A stretch of DNA of 64,000 nt, from the NCBI GenBank assembly GCA_019787685.1, contig JAHNUO010000005.1, forward strand, positions 434,001 through 498,000, read 5' to 3'. Both the position numbers and the translations under genes were made by a program. This DNA is from Chiua virens. Its lineage: Eukaryota > Basidiomycota > Agaricomycetes > Boletales > Boletaceae. The notes beneath the pieces are model-generated. The model did no database searches, was not told the origin of the DNA, and saw only the letters and a program-made list of their open reading frames with translations. Below are positions 1 to 11,960 of the stretch, one piece after another (position 1 is the first letter of the stretch; each line of letters opens with the position of its first letter).

Positions 1-797
1 AATAGCCTCAATCATGATGCATGACGAACAAATTGTTTGAAGTATTTGCCTGGGAAACGGAACCAAGTTCAGAAAAACAAGGTGATGAACTTTCCACGAT
101 TACCGCGATCGACAACCATGTTTGTCCTGACGAGTTCTTCAGTATTAGTATATCAGCCAATACCCATTGGCCGGATGACCCTCCGAAAAGAATCATGATG
201 GTCCAACTTTGCGCCCGCGACTTGCGGTCGAGTTCATCCCTCAAGGCCTCAGATCCATCACGCCCATCCCTTGCCAGTCGCTTGTCACGCGTGGTCAACC
301 GCAGCCCAATTTCATTCAACCAGAATAGAACCCTGCGCCGGTATTTCTATCCCAGATCCGTGTCCCTCTGATCGGCATGGCTAAACGGCGTGTTGGCTCT
401 TTTTTTTTTTTTCAGCTGGCAAGTTTTTTGCGTTTCGTGCCTAACTGCTTGGCGGACTGCCTTCCATGAGGGGATGCCCTTTGTCCGACCTGGCACCTCG
501 TGCCAGCTTACACTCCCTGCCCGTTTCGGTCGGCTTCTTATCGAAGCATCTTGTCGACGTGGCATCTTCTCCTTCTACTGCATGCACAGGCTTTTGGAGA
601 TCGTTGGCCCGCAAGGGGAAAATCAGGGCGTTTTACTCCAACACAGCTCTGACATGAACTCGCTTGTGCGCATTCGTCCCCCGCGCGCTCTAATCCACCA
701 TGGTTCGCGTTCTCGCTTCTCCCACGATCACATCGTACAAGTGGGTTCCGCTGGGTCCGAAGTGCTTTCTTACCAAATCGTGACCGGGTGCGTCGAA
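1..797. other. No recognised gene
   Basis: No reading frame or spliced set of frames here resembles a protein family I recognise on either strand. A run of T lies near position 402-414. The right part is presumably upstream DNA of the small gene at 935. Confidence 0.5.
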
Positions 798-804
798 TAT
801 AAAA
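798..804 (+). promoter_or_regulatory. Candidate TATA box of the small Cys-rich gene
   Basis: TATAAAA lies about 130 nt before the proposed start codon at 935. The spacing would leave a 5' leader of about 100 nt, normal for a fungal gene. Only position and sequence support this. Confidence 0.45.
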
Positions 805-934
805 CCCGGGATGGGTTCCGCTTGGTCTCTAGACTTGCAAGCTCTGTCGTCGTTCTCTTTTACCTCACCTCGTAGTGCACTTTTTGCATCTTCGCCTTTC
901 CTCGTCCTTTCAAACCAACGTCCAACCCACCAAT

Positions 935-1347
935 ATGTGCAGCATGGAATGGTCAGTTCCCGATTCGCTTGTTGGGGGTTCGCGTTCAAACTGTTGCTCT
1001 AGCGTCGGCGATCAATACAGGGGCTGCGGGGTAAGCCAACGCGCCAAACGTTGATACGCGCCAGCTGATTCGCCCCGTTGATTAGCACTACGTCCGGACC
1101 TATCAAACCGGCATCACGACGGACTGTGGGTCCCCCTACTGCAAGTTGAGCAGCGCACACACGCACAAGGCACCCAACTGCGGATGCAATGCCGTACGTG
1201 CTTTGTCGCGTGCGCGTGTCATGCGTGACGCTGACGGTCGTGTAGGAGTACACAGACTACCGGCGGGTGCGCAACCTGTTCCAGACCAAGTGCGAGACCT
1301 GCCAGATAGAGGAGGCAGCCTACCACTCGAGGCGTCAGCAATGGTGA
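935..1347 (+). CDS. Small cysteine-rich basidiomycete protein, 84 aa
   Basis: Four exons (935-951, 1003-1030, 1086-1193, 1246-1347) join in frame through three short GT-AG introns. The product has about ten cysteines and several histidines, including MCSMEC, GCGHYV, DCGSPYC, CGC and CETC. This layout resembles a common family of short agaricomycete proteins with CxxxC and CGHY motifs that probably bind zinc; the family role is unknown to me. No signal peptide or membrane segment is visible. The first exon is only 17 nt. The in-frame joins, consensus splice sites and spaced cysteines make chance unlikely, although no long open frame covers the gene. Confidence 0.72.
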
Positions 1348-2677
1348 CGCCCGATGACGCATGACGTATTCCCCTTCTTCCTGTGATCAGGTATTATTAT
1401 CTGCCTCTGCCTCAGCACCACATTCGACAGTGCCTTGTGTGTATCCTTACAAGCGATAATGTTATCCCCGATTAAATAGAGATCGATGAGATACAAATGC
1501 GAGGCGTGTGGCGATGGCATCCCATGGAAGGCGTTCGTGACATGTTGGTCGCATCTCCGTCTGGATTCTGGACTCGCGCTTTCCTTTCGGTCTTGTCCTT
1601 GTCTCAAGCTTCAATCACGCTTCCCCTGAGGGCCAAGTTAAACAGACGTCGGCTACTCAAAACCAGGGACGTTTACGTGACTGGGCTCGGGTAAGAAGCC
1701 GAGAACGTGGCGTCGTCGATGGGCGCTGCCAGTGTTCAACGTGCTGAGCAAACGCCTGAGGGGTCCCGAGTTCATGCATACATACATAAAAGTCCGAACC
1801 GAGAACGGTCGAGAACGCGCACATGAACTGAACGATCGTTCACAAGGCGGTTTCCTCGTTCTCCGCGTTGACGCATAGGACACGTGACCCGAGGTATTGA
1901 AGTGGGTCGGGCCGGCGCGTTGTCTGTCAGATCTTCAGATGCTGATCTCGGTGGTCAATGCATATCTCAGACTGTGGAGCTGTTGCTATGCGCCGAGGAC
2001 GGACGGAGAGACAGATCATGATACCCAAACAGACGGGAACGTCGGTGACTTGGAATACCCGGGAGATCTCGACAACGATGCCAAGGGTGGCCGAGACGTG
2101 GTCCCTCCACCTCCTGACAGTCGTGGCGCTGCGATCAGCAAGCGTATGATTGATCTGTCCGAGTTGACTCAAGTTGACGTTCAGCACCGCATAGATTCGA
2201 TGGTCGATATATATGATACGTGACGTCCGATTTCCCTAGTCGAGTGTACGTCTCATGACGTTGGCGAGCTTGCGCGAGTAAACATGACTCCACAGTTGCG
2301 TGATAAGCGAGAGGAACGGAAGGTAATGGGCTGCTGTTAAATACGGACATGATCGTTGACGGATTGATCGATGATTGATTGGATCTCTAGGTACGACCCG
2401 TTGGAACGAGTACATATATTTGTATTGCGATGCATCGCATTGATGGGGCTGGAGGTTTTTAATGATATTCCATTTCGGCATAGGCGACGATACTTTTAAA
2501 ATCGATACGGGGATGTGGTCGTGTAAACAGGCACTGCGGAAACACGCCCCTTGTGATCTGTCAGCTGACCCTGCAATCCCTGCTAAACGGCCTGAGCTAG
2601 CACCGAAAGGTTAGACCACTGACATTCTGAGCTTGGTGTCTCGGCACGATAAACCGCTGTGGTCCTTAGTTTGAATT
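1348..2677. other. No recognised gene
   Basis: Only short unrelated frames are present on both strands. A frame at 1897-2223 has no family resemblance and no convincing splice context. I see no repeat or transposon motif. Confidence 0.45.
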
Positions 2678-4271
2678 TCAAAACCGCTTCCCCCCTCGTT
2701 TGATGGGTTGCCGCAAGGCCGTCGCGGGTTTCCTTCGCTCCCCTTCGCTGTCCTCGTCGGAGGATGGCACGCGTGGTTTTGATTTCTTGATGGGTCGAAC
2801 AGGCGATGAGTCTGTATCTGATGGCGCTGCTTTGGTGGCATTTCGGCTCCGAGTACTACCCGGACGAGGCGAACTTTGCTTTGGTGGTGTCGGCGACCGC
2901 ATGCGTGTATCCGGCTGTTGATCCGCCTGAGACACTGGTGTTGGTCCAGACGACTGAATCACGGGGCCGTCTTCCGGTTCAGTGGCAGAACCAGAGCCTG
3001 CGGTATTCTTGATCGGGCTCGGCCTTGCGTGAGAGTGGAACGCTGACCCTTTTCGAACTGGCTGAGACATTACGAGGATCCTTGGTATTCACTTAGCCAA
3101 GTTGGGATCGCGACATGACAAAGAAACCCACGTTTGGTTCTGGCGTAAAGGTACGTGTGGTTTTAAGGTGCTTGGATGAGCTTGTTATTTTTGGCATCGG
3201 CCCTGATGGAGGAAGCAACACCGGTGTGTTGGCATCAGTAGATATGGTGGCTAGAAGGCACTATCATGTAAGGAGCAGCATGATTTAGAGGTAAAAATCA
3301 CCTACGAGGATCTGATATGAAGTTGAACGCTGCTGTGATGCGCCTGATCGTCGTGGCCAGACGTGGTTTCGACAATGCATTTTTAACGTGTGTGTCGAAC
3401 GTTCTACGTGCGGTTCTAGCGACTTTATCGACAGCCTGAAGGGAAAGAAGACCGGAGCCAAGTCAAAACTGTAGTTGCGGTGTACATGCATGGCTAGGGT
3501 GATTTTACCTTGTCGAGATCGATGGGTGAGAGATCACCAAGGACATCCGGGGAAGAGAAGGCAAGATGATTGGTGCTTATCAACGGCATGATGAGGTGCT
3601 TCGATAGGATGTCGGCTGACGTTTTGTGACCGACAAAGTTAGTTTCCCATCGGAACTTGAAAGCATCACATTCCAATTGAAACGCAAAATCCTTGCAAGG
3701 CCACGCATTAGTAGGAAGTAAGCCATGAAGTTTTGGGAAAGGAGTACCCCAAAATTAGACTCGACGACTTCGAAAGAGAGTTCCGGCATGCCGCCGAGAG
3801 AGTGTGCAAGCAGATAAGAGGTCAAGGGTGCGTGTTCGCCACGCCTCTTCTTCATCGTCATCGAGCGGGGGGGAATCGGTCCGGTTGTTACATTTACGCC
3901 AACGTCTAGCAAGCTGATTACCTGACAGCACTGGAATGCTGGAAATAAAATTCGCATGATTAATCACCGACGAAGATGGACTGACCTTCGACCCAGGTCT
4001 GCTTGGTGTCAGTGACCATGATGCAGCAGGTGAGATCCACCGCAGAAGAATTAAATTTCTGACCAATGAGGATGGTGGCAGAGTGCCGTGAAGGACGAGA
4101 TCAGGATTGATTGAATGTAAAATGGAGGAAGACACGAACGATGAGGTAGGGAGTCGAGGTGTGAACATCGACCTTGACGAGCCATTCCTTTGCAAGAAAC
4201 TGATCCTACGATTTCTATGAGTATTGACACTGATGATGGAAGTCAATGTATACCGCGTTGAAGGCATCCAT
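2678..4271 (-). CDS. XLF: Non-homologous end-joining factor, XLF/Nej1 family
   Basis: Reading the minus strand, exons at 4271-4254, 4205-4140, 4058-3986, 3930-3748, 3691-3509 and 3435-3306, plus a terminal exon ending at 2678, give an XLF-like protein. The start reads MDAFNADQFLAKEWLVKVDV, followed by a head domain (TCCIMVTDTKQTWVE, LARRWRKCN), the segment ELSFEVVES, then FKFRWETNF and ADILSKHLIMPLIS, and a helical stalk (RTARRTFDTHVKNALSKPRL). The last exon encodes a disordered Ser/Pro-rich tail ending in IKRGGKRF, the basic-aromatic end expected of a Ku-binding motif. The protein bridges broken DNA ends with Ku, XRCC4 and ligase IV in the nucleus. One extra base near 3808-3809 breaks the frame before the helical part. 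I could not close the junction between the stalk and tail exons in frame. Family call is inferred from remembered motifs. Confidence 0.82.
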
Positions 4272-4356
4272 GGTAGTAAGAACAAAGTCACGACGTCAGT
4301 TAGCCGCGGATCGGAGTTTGAATTAGAGTGCATGCAACTGCCATCAGGCGCCAGCT

Positions 4357-5268
4357 GTGCGAGCAATGGGGCACTATCCTGACGACGCCGATTGCCAATG
4401 GCCGCTTCTGCGACTGAGGGTGCTTGACACGTCCATCCTCCACAAACACCTCAGGCTCGCTGTGCTCGACGCCTATGCTGAAACGCAGTTCGGGCGTGAT
4501 ATCGCACCCACGGGTAGTGATACGCCCAGAATTCGGCTAAAGGAGATGCCAGTGTCAAAGCTACATGCGACTGTGTTCTGGGACAAGGGAAGGGAAGAAT
4601 GGGCGGTGGTGGACATGGGGTCGAAACATGGGACGTTCATCCAACCGGGCGACGGCGAGCCGGTGCGACTCTCACCTCCGCGGATGGCGAGTATACCACG
4701 TCCATTGCACCACCTCGACCGGCTGATCATCGGCAGCACCACGTTCCTGTCACACATCCATGAAGATCGTGCACCATGTTCTGAATGCACGTCAAGTGGG
4801 GAGGACGTCATACCCTTGTTCGCAGTTCCGAGGGAGAGCTACCGTGCTGCGGAGAAACGGGCGCTCGAGACGGCCCACCCGGAAGAAGAGCGAAATGCCA
4901 AGAAAGCACTGACGTCGCTGAAACGGACATTGCTCGCACGCCATGATGCTCCTTTGACCTCCACACAGCCCCCATCCTACATTGATCGTTCTGCGCGTCG
5001 CCGTGCGCTGCATCCGACCTCGCAGTTTGATAGTCCTGGGGTGGAGGGCTCACGCAGCAGTTCGCCAGGGCCGGTGAAAGAAGAGAATATTGGACGACGA
5101 CTGTTGATGAAGCAGGGATGGCAGCCGGGAACGTCGCTTGGGATTGGGTCAGAGCCGGGGCTGGTGGCGCCAATCGAGGCACACGCGATGGTCCACCGAG
5201 CTGGTATTGGGATGAAAGGGCCATTGTCTTTACAAGAACGGTACTATAGTAATGATTCATTTAATTAA
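4357..5268 (+). CDS. FHA and G-patch domain protein (AGGF1-like), 303 aa
   Basis: An intronless open frame. Residues about 15-125 form a forkhead-associated domain: the phosphothreonine-binding loops are visible as SKLHATVFW and DMGSKHGTFIQ. Residues about 245-290 form a G-patch (IGRRLLMKQGW, GTSLGIG), the glycine-rich segment that binds and activates DEAH-box RNA helicases. The linker is charged and disordered. The same domain pair occurs in the animal protein AGGF1 and in uncharacterised fungal nuclear proteins, so a role in RNA processing or transcription is inferred. A second Met at codon 4 (4366) is an alternative start. The gene is head-to-head with the XLF gene, with start codons about 85 nt apart, so the two probably share a short bidirectional promoter. 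Confidence 0.88.
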   Translation: MRAMGHYPDDADCQWPLLRLRVLDTSILHKHLRLAVLDAYAETQFGRDIAPTGSDTPRIRLKEMPVSKLHATVFWDKGREEWAVVDMGSKHGTFIQPGDGEPVRLSPPRMASIPRPLHHLDRLIIGSTTFLSHIHEDRAPCSECTSSGEDVIPLFAVPRESYRAAEKRALETAHPEEERNAKKALTSLKRTLLARHDAPLTSTQPPSYIDRSARRRALHPTSQFDSPGVEGSRSSSPGPVKEENIGRRLLMKQGWQPGTSLGIGSEPGLVAPIEAHAMVHRAGIGMKGPLSLQERYYSNDSFN

Positions 5269-5467
5269 GAACGCGACGCGACGTGTCTGTTGTCGAGTAT
5301 TTTTATAGATCACGTGGGTGGTTCGCGTTGTACGCGGTTCTGTTCAAGTTCAAACTCGGACGCGGCTGACAAGTTCAAGTCGTCTCTTTTCCTCTTCCTT
5401 TTCTTTTAAAAACCATCCTTTTACCTTTACTGTACCCCGCTCTGTAGCATTTCTTCTCAAAGTTAGC

Positions 5468-7227
5468 ATGGCCAACAATGCCCGCGTAAGTTGTACTCCT
5501 AATACTCTTCCCAAAAACCCACCTCTCCCAAGTTACAGACTCGCACTCGTATTGGCGCTCAGCGCAAGGTAAACGGCGACGAGAATGCATCCAGCAGACA
5601 CCTCCGTCAACCATCTGGTGCCACAACCGCGGCCGCCTCGCGCGCATCTGCCCTCCTCAACGGTCTCAAAGGCGGTCCACAACGTCCTGCCCTCGGCGAG
5701 GTCACCACAACCGCGATAAATCGCAAGGTCAGTGTCTTTGGTCAATGGTTCATCTCCCTCGACTTGACACTCTTCAGGATGCCATCAAGGCTGCTGCCAA
5801 AGACAACCTCAAGGACACGGCAGAGCAGGGCTTGAAGCGTACGCGCTCTTCCTCGCTTGCAGCTGCTACCGGTCCACAGCGTGTTCCAGCGGGTCCTGGG
5901 CGGTCAGAGTCAGCTAACAACCTCTCGCGTACTTCTACCGTTCGTGCGCAGAAACCTTCCGTATTCAAGCGAATCTCGCGGCAGGAAACCGCTGTACCAG
6001 TAGTCATCCCCACCCATGTCGCCGAAGAGAAAGAGACTGAAATGGATATCGAAGATCCCGAAGATTTACAAGCAGAACCCGAGGTCGTCGACATGCTCGA
6101 AGAAAAGGATCAGGACATGGTAGGAGTTCAACACACCGGCGTCTCCGTCGAAAACATCCAGGATCCCGCACTCGTTGGTTCCAAATCTCCACGTATCTGG
6201 CCAGACATCGACACCGACAAGGCCATGAGACACTACAAACAAATCGCAGACATTCAGCGAACTTACCAAGATGAAGTCGACCTGTTCGACACCACGATGG
6301 TCTCCGAGTATTCGGATGACATCTTTAAATACATGTCCTGAACTCGAGGTGAGCGCTTCCCCAATCGCCCAGAGTGTACCTTCGTTGACCAGCCGTTCTA
6401 CAGGAGGACATGATGCCCAACCCCGACTATATGGATGGCCAGAATGAAATTACCTGGTCCATGCGACAAACCCTAGTCGACTGGCTCCTTCAAGTACACT
6501 TGCGCTGGCATATGCTTCCCGAGACACTCTGGATCGCCATCAACATTGTCGATCGATTCCTTACCAGGAGAGTCGTGTCCCTTGTCAAGCTTCAACTTGT
6601 CGGCGTTACTGCGATGTTCATCGCCGCAAAGTACGAAGAAATTCTGGCCCCATCCGTCGACGAGTTCGTCTATATGACAGAGAACGGGTATACCAAGGAA
6701 GAGATTCTCAAAGGCGAACGCATCGTCTTGCAAACCCTCGACTTCAAGATTTCACAATACTGTTCTCCGTATAGCTGGATGCGAAAGATCAGCAAGGCCG
6801 ACGACTACGACATTCAAACGAGGACCTTGGGCAAGTTTTTGGCCGAGGTTACTCTATTGGATCATCGCTTTTTGAGATGCAAGCCAAGTCTGGTTGCGGG
6901 AGTTGCGATGTACAGCGCGAGGAGGATGCTTGGTGGGGACTGGGTAAGGATCTGTGTCTTTTTATGAATCCCCCTGAGTACTGATCATGTGACCATTTCC
7001 ATTTCCAGAATGCTGCGTTCGTCTACCATTCCGGATTTGTTGCGGAACATTTGGAAACCGGTCATCAATGGATTTGCGAGAAGCTCCTTGAAGACAACTT
7101 TATCCAGCAATACGCGTGCCAGAAGTACGCACACAAGAAATTCCTCAAGGCATCGCTCTTCGCTATCGAATGGGCCAAGAACAACTCACATCGAGGCGAG
7201 GAGGATAGCGTACTGCTCAAGATGTAA
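5468..7227 (+). CDS. G2/mitotic B-type cyclin
   Basis: Five exons: 5468-5485, 5539-5727, 5778-6348, 6404-6943, 7009-7227. The N-terminus is disordered and holds RPALGEV, typical of fungal B cyclins. The cyclin box begins near QNEITWSMRQTLVDWLLQVH (MRxxLVDWL signature) and continues through AMFIAAKYEE, with a second fold ending near YAHKKFLKAS. The partner would be the Cdk1 kinase that drives entry into mitosis. All five exons splice in frame except for one extra C at 6337-6338, which creates TGA at 6339-6341 just before the conserved cyclin region; exon 3 is 571 nt where 570 is needed. Removing that base restores YMSELEEDMMPNPDYM. Such a break in an essential gene suggests a sequence error. 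Confidence 0.93.
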
Positions 7228-8002
7228 ACGCGGCTTCGTCTGGGCATTGTATCGCGCACAACATCTCCCTTTTATCATCCATCTTGTGCTTGACATCCTG
7301 TTTCAAATTCTCGCATCCATCCGCAATCTCAATGTCTGATTACACACTCTAGTCTCATGTCTCATCTGCCTATGTGTTGCTCTTGCCTTGCTATCTTCCC
7401 ATGCATTCCTCTCCTGCATTCCCTTCATCCTCTGTTTGCCGCTGCGCACTATTGCGAAACACATCGTATCCATCTAATCGCGTATACATGCTTGTTTTGC
7501 CTATGTCTCCGCAACCCCGCACTCTGGCATTCTTTTGCAGACCTCATCGTATGCCATGCCACCCACCGATTCCTTGTCCCTCTGACTCTACTTGCTTTGT
7601 TTCCTTCCTTTCTTGTGTCTATCATTTTTATTCTTCTATCTACTCGTTCACACTATTCGCCACGGCCTAACATTTATCGGCCTCTTATTACAATTGGATT
7701 TTGTCCACTTGATCTGACTTGAGCGTTTTCTACTTGTTTCCTGTTACGCTCCCGTCTCGAATAGCTCGCTTTGAGCCGCTTTCTGCGTTACTGTGTAGCA
7801 CGTAGTAGCCGCCGGGTGCCTACTCGCCTCGTCTCGCCTCGCCTCAGCATGAATATTTATGTTTTCCGTCTGGCTATTATTGAACAATGCGTGTGTTTAC
7901 CCGGAAGCGAATCGGATCCGTGTTTCGTCGGACACGTGATTTCTCCCCTCCTAATAACCGTAGCGGTGCTCGCAAATCGCTCTTTCAGATCCCTCGCGCA
8001 TC
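7228..8002. other. Intergenic: 3' end of cyclin gene and FOX2 upstream region
   Basis: Pyrimidine-rich sequence with no coding signal I can defend. An open frame at 7357-7722 is rich in Leu, Pro and Cys from CT-rich sequence and resembles no family. A CACGTG-type E-box-like core occurs near 7932. Confidence 0.5.
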
Positions 8003-10664
8003 ATGTCCAACTTGTCCAGCTTCAAAGGCCACACTGTCGTCGTTACCGGCGCTGGCGGTGGATTAGGAAAAGTGTACGTCTCTGGCCATCTTTCTATCTG
8101 TCACCAATGACCCTACATCATTTCCAGTTACTCCATCTTTTTCGCTTCTCGCGGCGCCAACGTTGTCGTGAACGACTTCAACGGAGAAGCAGCGCAAAAG
8201 GTGGTCGATGAGATCAAACAAGGTGCGTGGGTCTTGCGGCGCCGGTGGATCCCATGCTAACCGAGGTGCATTTCATTACCAGCTGGCGGGAACGCCGTCG
8301 TCAACACCTCTTCGGTGACGGACGGCGCAGCGGTTATCCAAAGTGCTATTGATGCCTTTGGGCGTATCACTATTCTCATCAACAATGCGGGTATTTTACG
8401 TGACAAGGGGTGCGTCACTGTTCCGCGTTCTCGGCTCGCTTAAGCTGGCACTAACGTATGTCGTGGGATAGGTTCAAGAACATGTCCGACGCCGATTTCG
8501 ATTCCGTCATTGCCGTCCATCTCAAGGGGGCCTATGCCTGTACCAAGGCTGCTTGGCCGCATTTCCGGAATCAAAAGTTCGGACGGGTCATCAATACGAC
8601 GAGTTCTGCGGGTCTTTATGGTGCGTTTACTTGTGGACGTGTTGGTCGGTCGACTCATGGGTGTGATTGTGACAGGCAACTTTGGACAGGCAAATTACAG
8701 TGCTGCCAAGATGGGTTTGATCGGATTCACGAAAGCGCTTGCGAGGGAGGGTGAGAAGTATAATATCAGTGCAGTTGCTATCGCACCCGTGGGTTTAGCT
8801 TGTTTTCGGCGCGTCAGTTCTACCAGGCTGACTCGCGGAATTTGCAGGCTGCCGCATCACGGATGACAGAGACGATTATGCCACCAGAGATTCTCAAGAA
8901 GCTCAAGGTGAGATACGTTTCGGGGATGTTTACTCTTTTGCTGATTGAACGTGGGTGTGCTTCTAGCCTGAATTTGTCGTACCTTTTGTCGCTGCCGTCT
9001 GTCACCCTGACGGTCAAAATGCGTCGGGACGTGTGTTTGAGGTTGGAGCAGGGTTCGTTGCGGAGAACAGGTGGGAGAGAAGCAAAGGGAATATCTGGAA
9101 GACGGACGAAACATTCACGCCCTCCGCTGTAAGACATTGTCCCCATCTCTACCCTTCCGATATCTCACCCGCCTTCAGGTCAAGTTGAAGTGGTCGGAAG
9201 TCTGCGACTTTTCTGATTCGAGACAGTGAGTGCAAATGACAGGTGTGGTATCGCTACTTTAACTGGGTTGTAGCCCACAATTGGTGACAGATGTCGAAAG
9301 CACGGTGCGTACGCCATCAACTTCTATGAGAAAAGTATCGCTGATTATTTGAACAGCTGGAAGTCGCTTCCACTCTGCCGCCGAATCCTCAATCGGCATC
9401 GCTCGTTCGATATGACGGTCAAACTGTCATCATTACTGGAGCGGGTGCTGGTCTCGGTCGTGCTTACGCTCTCATGTATGGTCGGCTCGGAGCAAATGTC
9501 GTCGTCAACGATGTTAGCGAGAAGGGCGCCAATGCTGTATGCGAGGAGGTCCGGCAAGGTAAGCGGGCGTTGTCTATCTGAGACCCACATCCTGACTTCC
9601 GTTCCTTAGCTGGTGGAAAGGCAACGCCTGTCGTTTGTTCGGCGGAAGACGGCGAGCGCATTGTCAGGGCTGCCCTGGATGCCTTTGGCGCTGTGCATGT
9701 CCTCGTGGCGAATGCAGGTGTATTACGGGATCGCTCGTTTGTTGGCATGTCAGAGCAAGAATGGGATCTCGTGATGGCTGTCCACCTTCGAGGCACCTAC
9801 AAGGTGAGTGTTATCCGGAATCCTGTAGTACTATGGTCACTGACAGCGACACCAGTGCGCAAAGGCTGTCTGGCCCGTCTTCCAGAAGCAAAAGTATGGT
9901 CGGATTGTGACGACGTGTTCGCAAGTTGGTAATCTGTGAGTCTATATATGCGCCTAGTGCTACCTAATGATCTGAGATCACATCGTTCCAGACGGAAACT
10001 TTGGGCAGACAAACGTAAGTTATTCCTGTGGTCGGTCTTAACTTGTATTCGATCGTTTTCGACAGTATTGCACTGCTAAAGCTGCCATCATGGGATTCAC
10101 CAAGACCCTCGGATTTGAAGGCAAAAAGTACAACATTCTTTGCAACGTCATTGCCCCGAGTGCAGGTACTGCAATGACGATGACTATCTGGTCAGTCGAC
10201 GTGCGTGTTGCGTGACTCTTTACTGACATGGTTTTCAGGCCGAAAGAGATGGTCGATGCTTACAAGGTACGCAACTTCGGCATGTCCTGTAGAGTTTTAA
10301 CACTAACATTTAACAGCCCGACTACATTGCTCCTATTGTGGGCTACCTTACCAGCCGAGACAATACCGACACGACGGGGAGACTGTTTGAAATCTCGGGC
10401 GGTTGGGCAGCTGAGACTCGTTGGCAACGGACTGGCGGACACGGTTTCCCGACGAACGTGACTTTGACGCCGGAAGCCATACTCGCGAAATGGGACGTCT
10501 TCACCAACTTTGGTACGTGTGTGTGTCTGAGCTGAGATGATCTCTCACCATCTTGCTGTACAGACGATGGTAGGGCGACGTACCCGATGTCGTCGCCGGA
10601 AGGGATGGCAACACTGATGGCAAATCTGGATAATACCACGGAGCCTGCCAAGTCGAAGTTGTAA
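8003..10664 (+). CDS. FOX2: Peroxisomal multifunctional beta-oxidation enzyme, two dehydrogenase domains, 598 aa
   Basis: Seventeen exons: 8003-8073, 8128-8222, 8283-8409, 8472-8620, 8676-8788, 8848-8907, 8967-9128, 9179-9225, 9274-9304, 9357-9558, 9610-9803, 9856-9928, 9992-10014, 10066-10190, 10239-10266, 10317-10512, 10564-10664. The product has two short-chain dehydrogenase domains. Each has a dinucleotide-binding loop ([20 protein letters not shown]), an NAG motif ([18 protein letters not shown]) and a YxxxK active site ([16 protein letters not shown]). It ends in SKL, a peroxisomal import signal. The role is 3-hydroxyacyl-CoA dehydrogenation in fatty acid breakdown. Ascomycete Fox2 proteins also carry a C-terminal MaoC hydratase domain; none is encoded here before the stop. 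At exon 12 a better donor (9936, GTGAGT) is out of frame by one base, suggesting an extra A at 9931-9932. Confidence 0.93.
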
Positions 10665-10969
10665 TGACGGGGTGTTATTCTGCTCTTCATTTATACGATA
10701 TATACTGTGTTTGACCAATGTGATGACTCGGTGAGAACCACGACGTGTTTTGAATGTTGCGCGCTGCGAGCAATGATGCAGTTCGGAAGGACTTCTAGCC
10801 ACAGTTGTGCTCAGCAAGTGATGGATCTCGACATGTTTGATGCATGCTAATGCAACTTTTGCGAATCTGAAAATACTGTATCCGATGACAAACCCTCGAA
10901 AATTCTATACACAAAGTAGCTGGCACGGCATCCTGAATCTCACCAAACTGTCGAGTTGCTTTTCTCCCC

Positions 10970-11220
10970 GGGACGTTACAGTCCAAACAATGCTCAATTA
11001 CCAACTTGAAGCCACGCGTCCCGACGTCCCCGAGCGCGGATCAAGGAGGGGTATCATTGATCATACGATCTGGAGTGCGGATCCGGCTGCGAGCGACTCG
11101 GACTTGGACGGTACGATCGGTACCATGTGCATGCCAGTTGCAGACCAGACGGCGGATGCAGTCGAGAACCGCCCCGGGGACGCGGAAGAGCATCAATATC
11201 TGGCGGTGGCAGCGCCCTGA
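10970..11220 (+). pseudogene. Relic of an AsaB-like oxidoreductase gene, 5' and middle parts
   Basis: The DNA aligns by eye to the AsaB-like copy at 25981. TCTCCCCGGGACGTTACAG and the CAATGCTCAATTACCAACTT stretch match its exon 1 start; GGTATCATTGATCATACGAT matches the VIIFDHT region; the ATCAATATCTGGCGG segment matches the INVWR end of exon 2. Large parts between are missing and there is no continuous frame. It lies 300 bp downstream of FOX2. The matching exon 3 piece may be the one at 13240, about 2 kb further on. Non-functional. Confidence 0.6.
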
Positions 11221-11960
11221 CCGGTGAGCATCGATGCTCAACGCGCGATGGACCCAGTTTCTCGCGTGGGTATGAAAACGGATTCCGATGCTGCCAAGGT
11301 GACAGGCGCGCTGAGGCGGGAGGTTTCACTCGGACTACCGCCCGCTCCACATGGTGTATCTAATTCAGCCTCGAGGGCCTCGTCAATTTCACGAACGAAC
11401 GACAAATGCCACTTTAATCAACACCCTCCCGAGCCCTTTCCCTGTGCCAGCTGGAGACCACTCTGCTATTCCAAACAAGTAGGTTCCGGATGTGACGACT
11501 TGAGGGAACTCCAATCTGGACGGTCAAGGGGGTCGATACGGCAGAGACTTTGCTCGCTTTCTCTCAGGCTGATCATCTCAAAACTGAATGTATCTCTTTA
11601 TTCCATCCGAGTTGAGGGAGATCTTTGCTCCAGAGGGTTAGTAACGGCCCGGTGAGCGGTTTAGATGGACGAGCCACTGATTAACGATTAGGTCTGGAAA
11701 AGAGGTACGTATCCATCGGGATATTGGACCTTACCATCCCGATCGATCCTGGGACTTCCACACCGGAAGTGATGTCACTATGGTAAGTTTTCGAGCACAC
11801 ATTTCCGTTTGAAGTTCGAGCAGGACGCATCGATGAATGTAATACCTCCACCACACCCTACTAGTCTAGATAGGATGACCGCAGTTCATAGCCTTGAATC
11901 GGGAAAGTGAGCAATGTATTCCACCCAATAGTCAAAATGAACTGATGTATATGTTCAATT

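Noticed and set aside
3755..4366. 203-codon minus-strand open frame as its own gene
   Set aside because: It mixes introns and two frames of the XLF gene; only parts match the spliced XLF protein.
7357..7722. Open frame of 121 codons downstream of cyclin B
   Set aside because: Composition follows CT-rich DNA; no family marks, no splice context.
10837..11220. 127-codon frame downstream of FOX2
   Set aside because: It covers an AsaB-like relic in the wrong frame.
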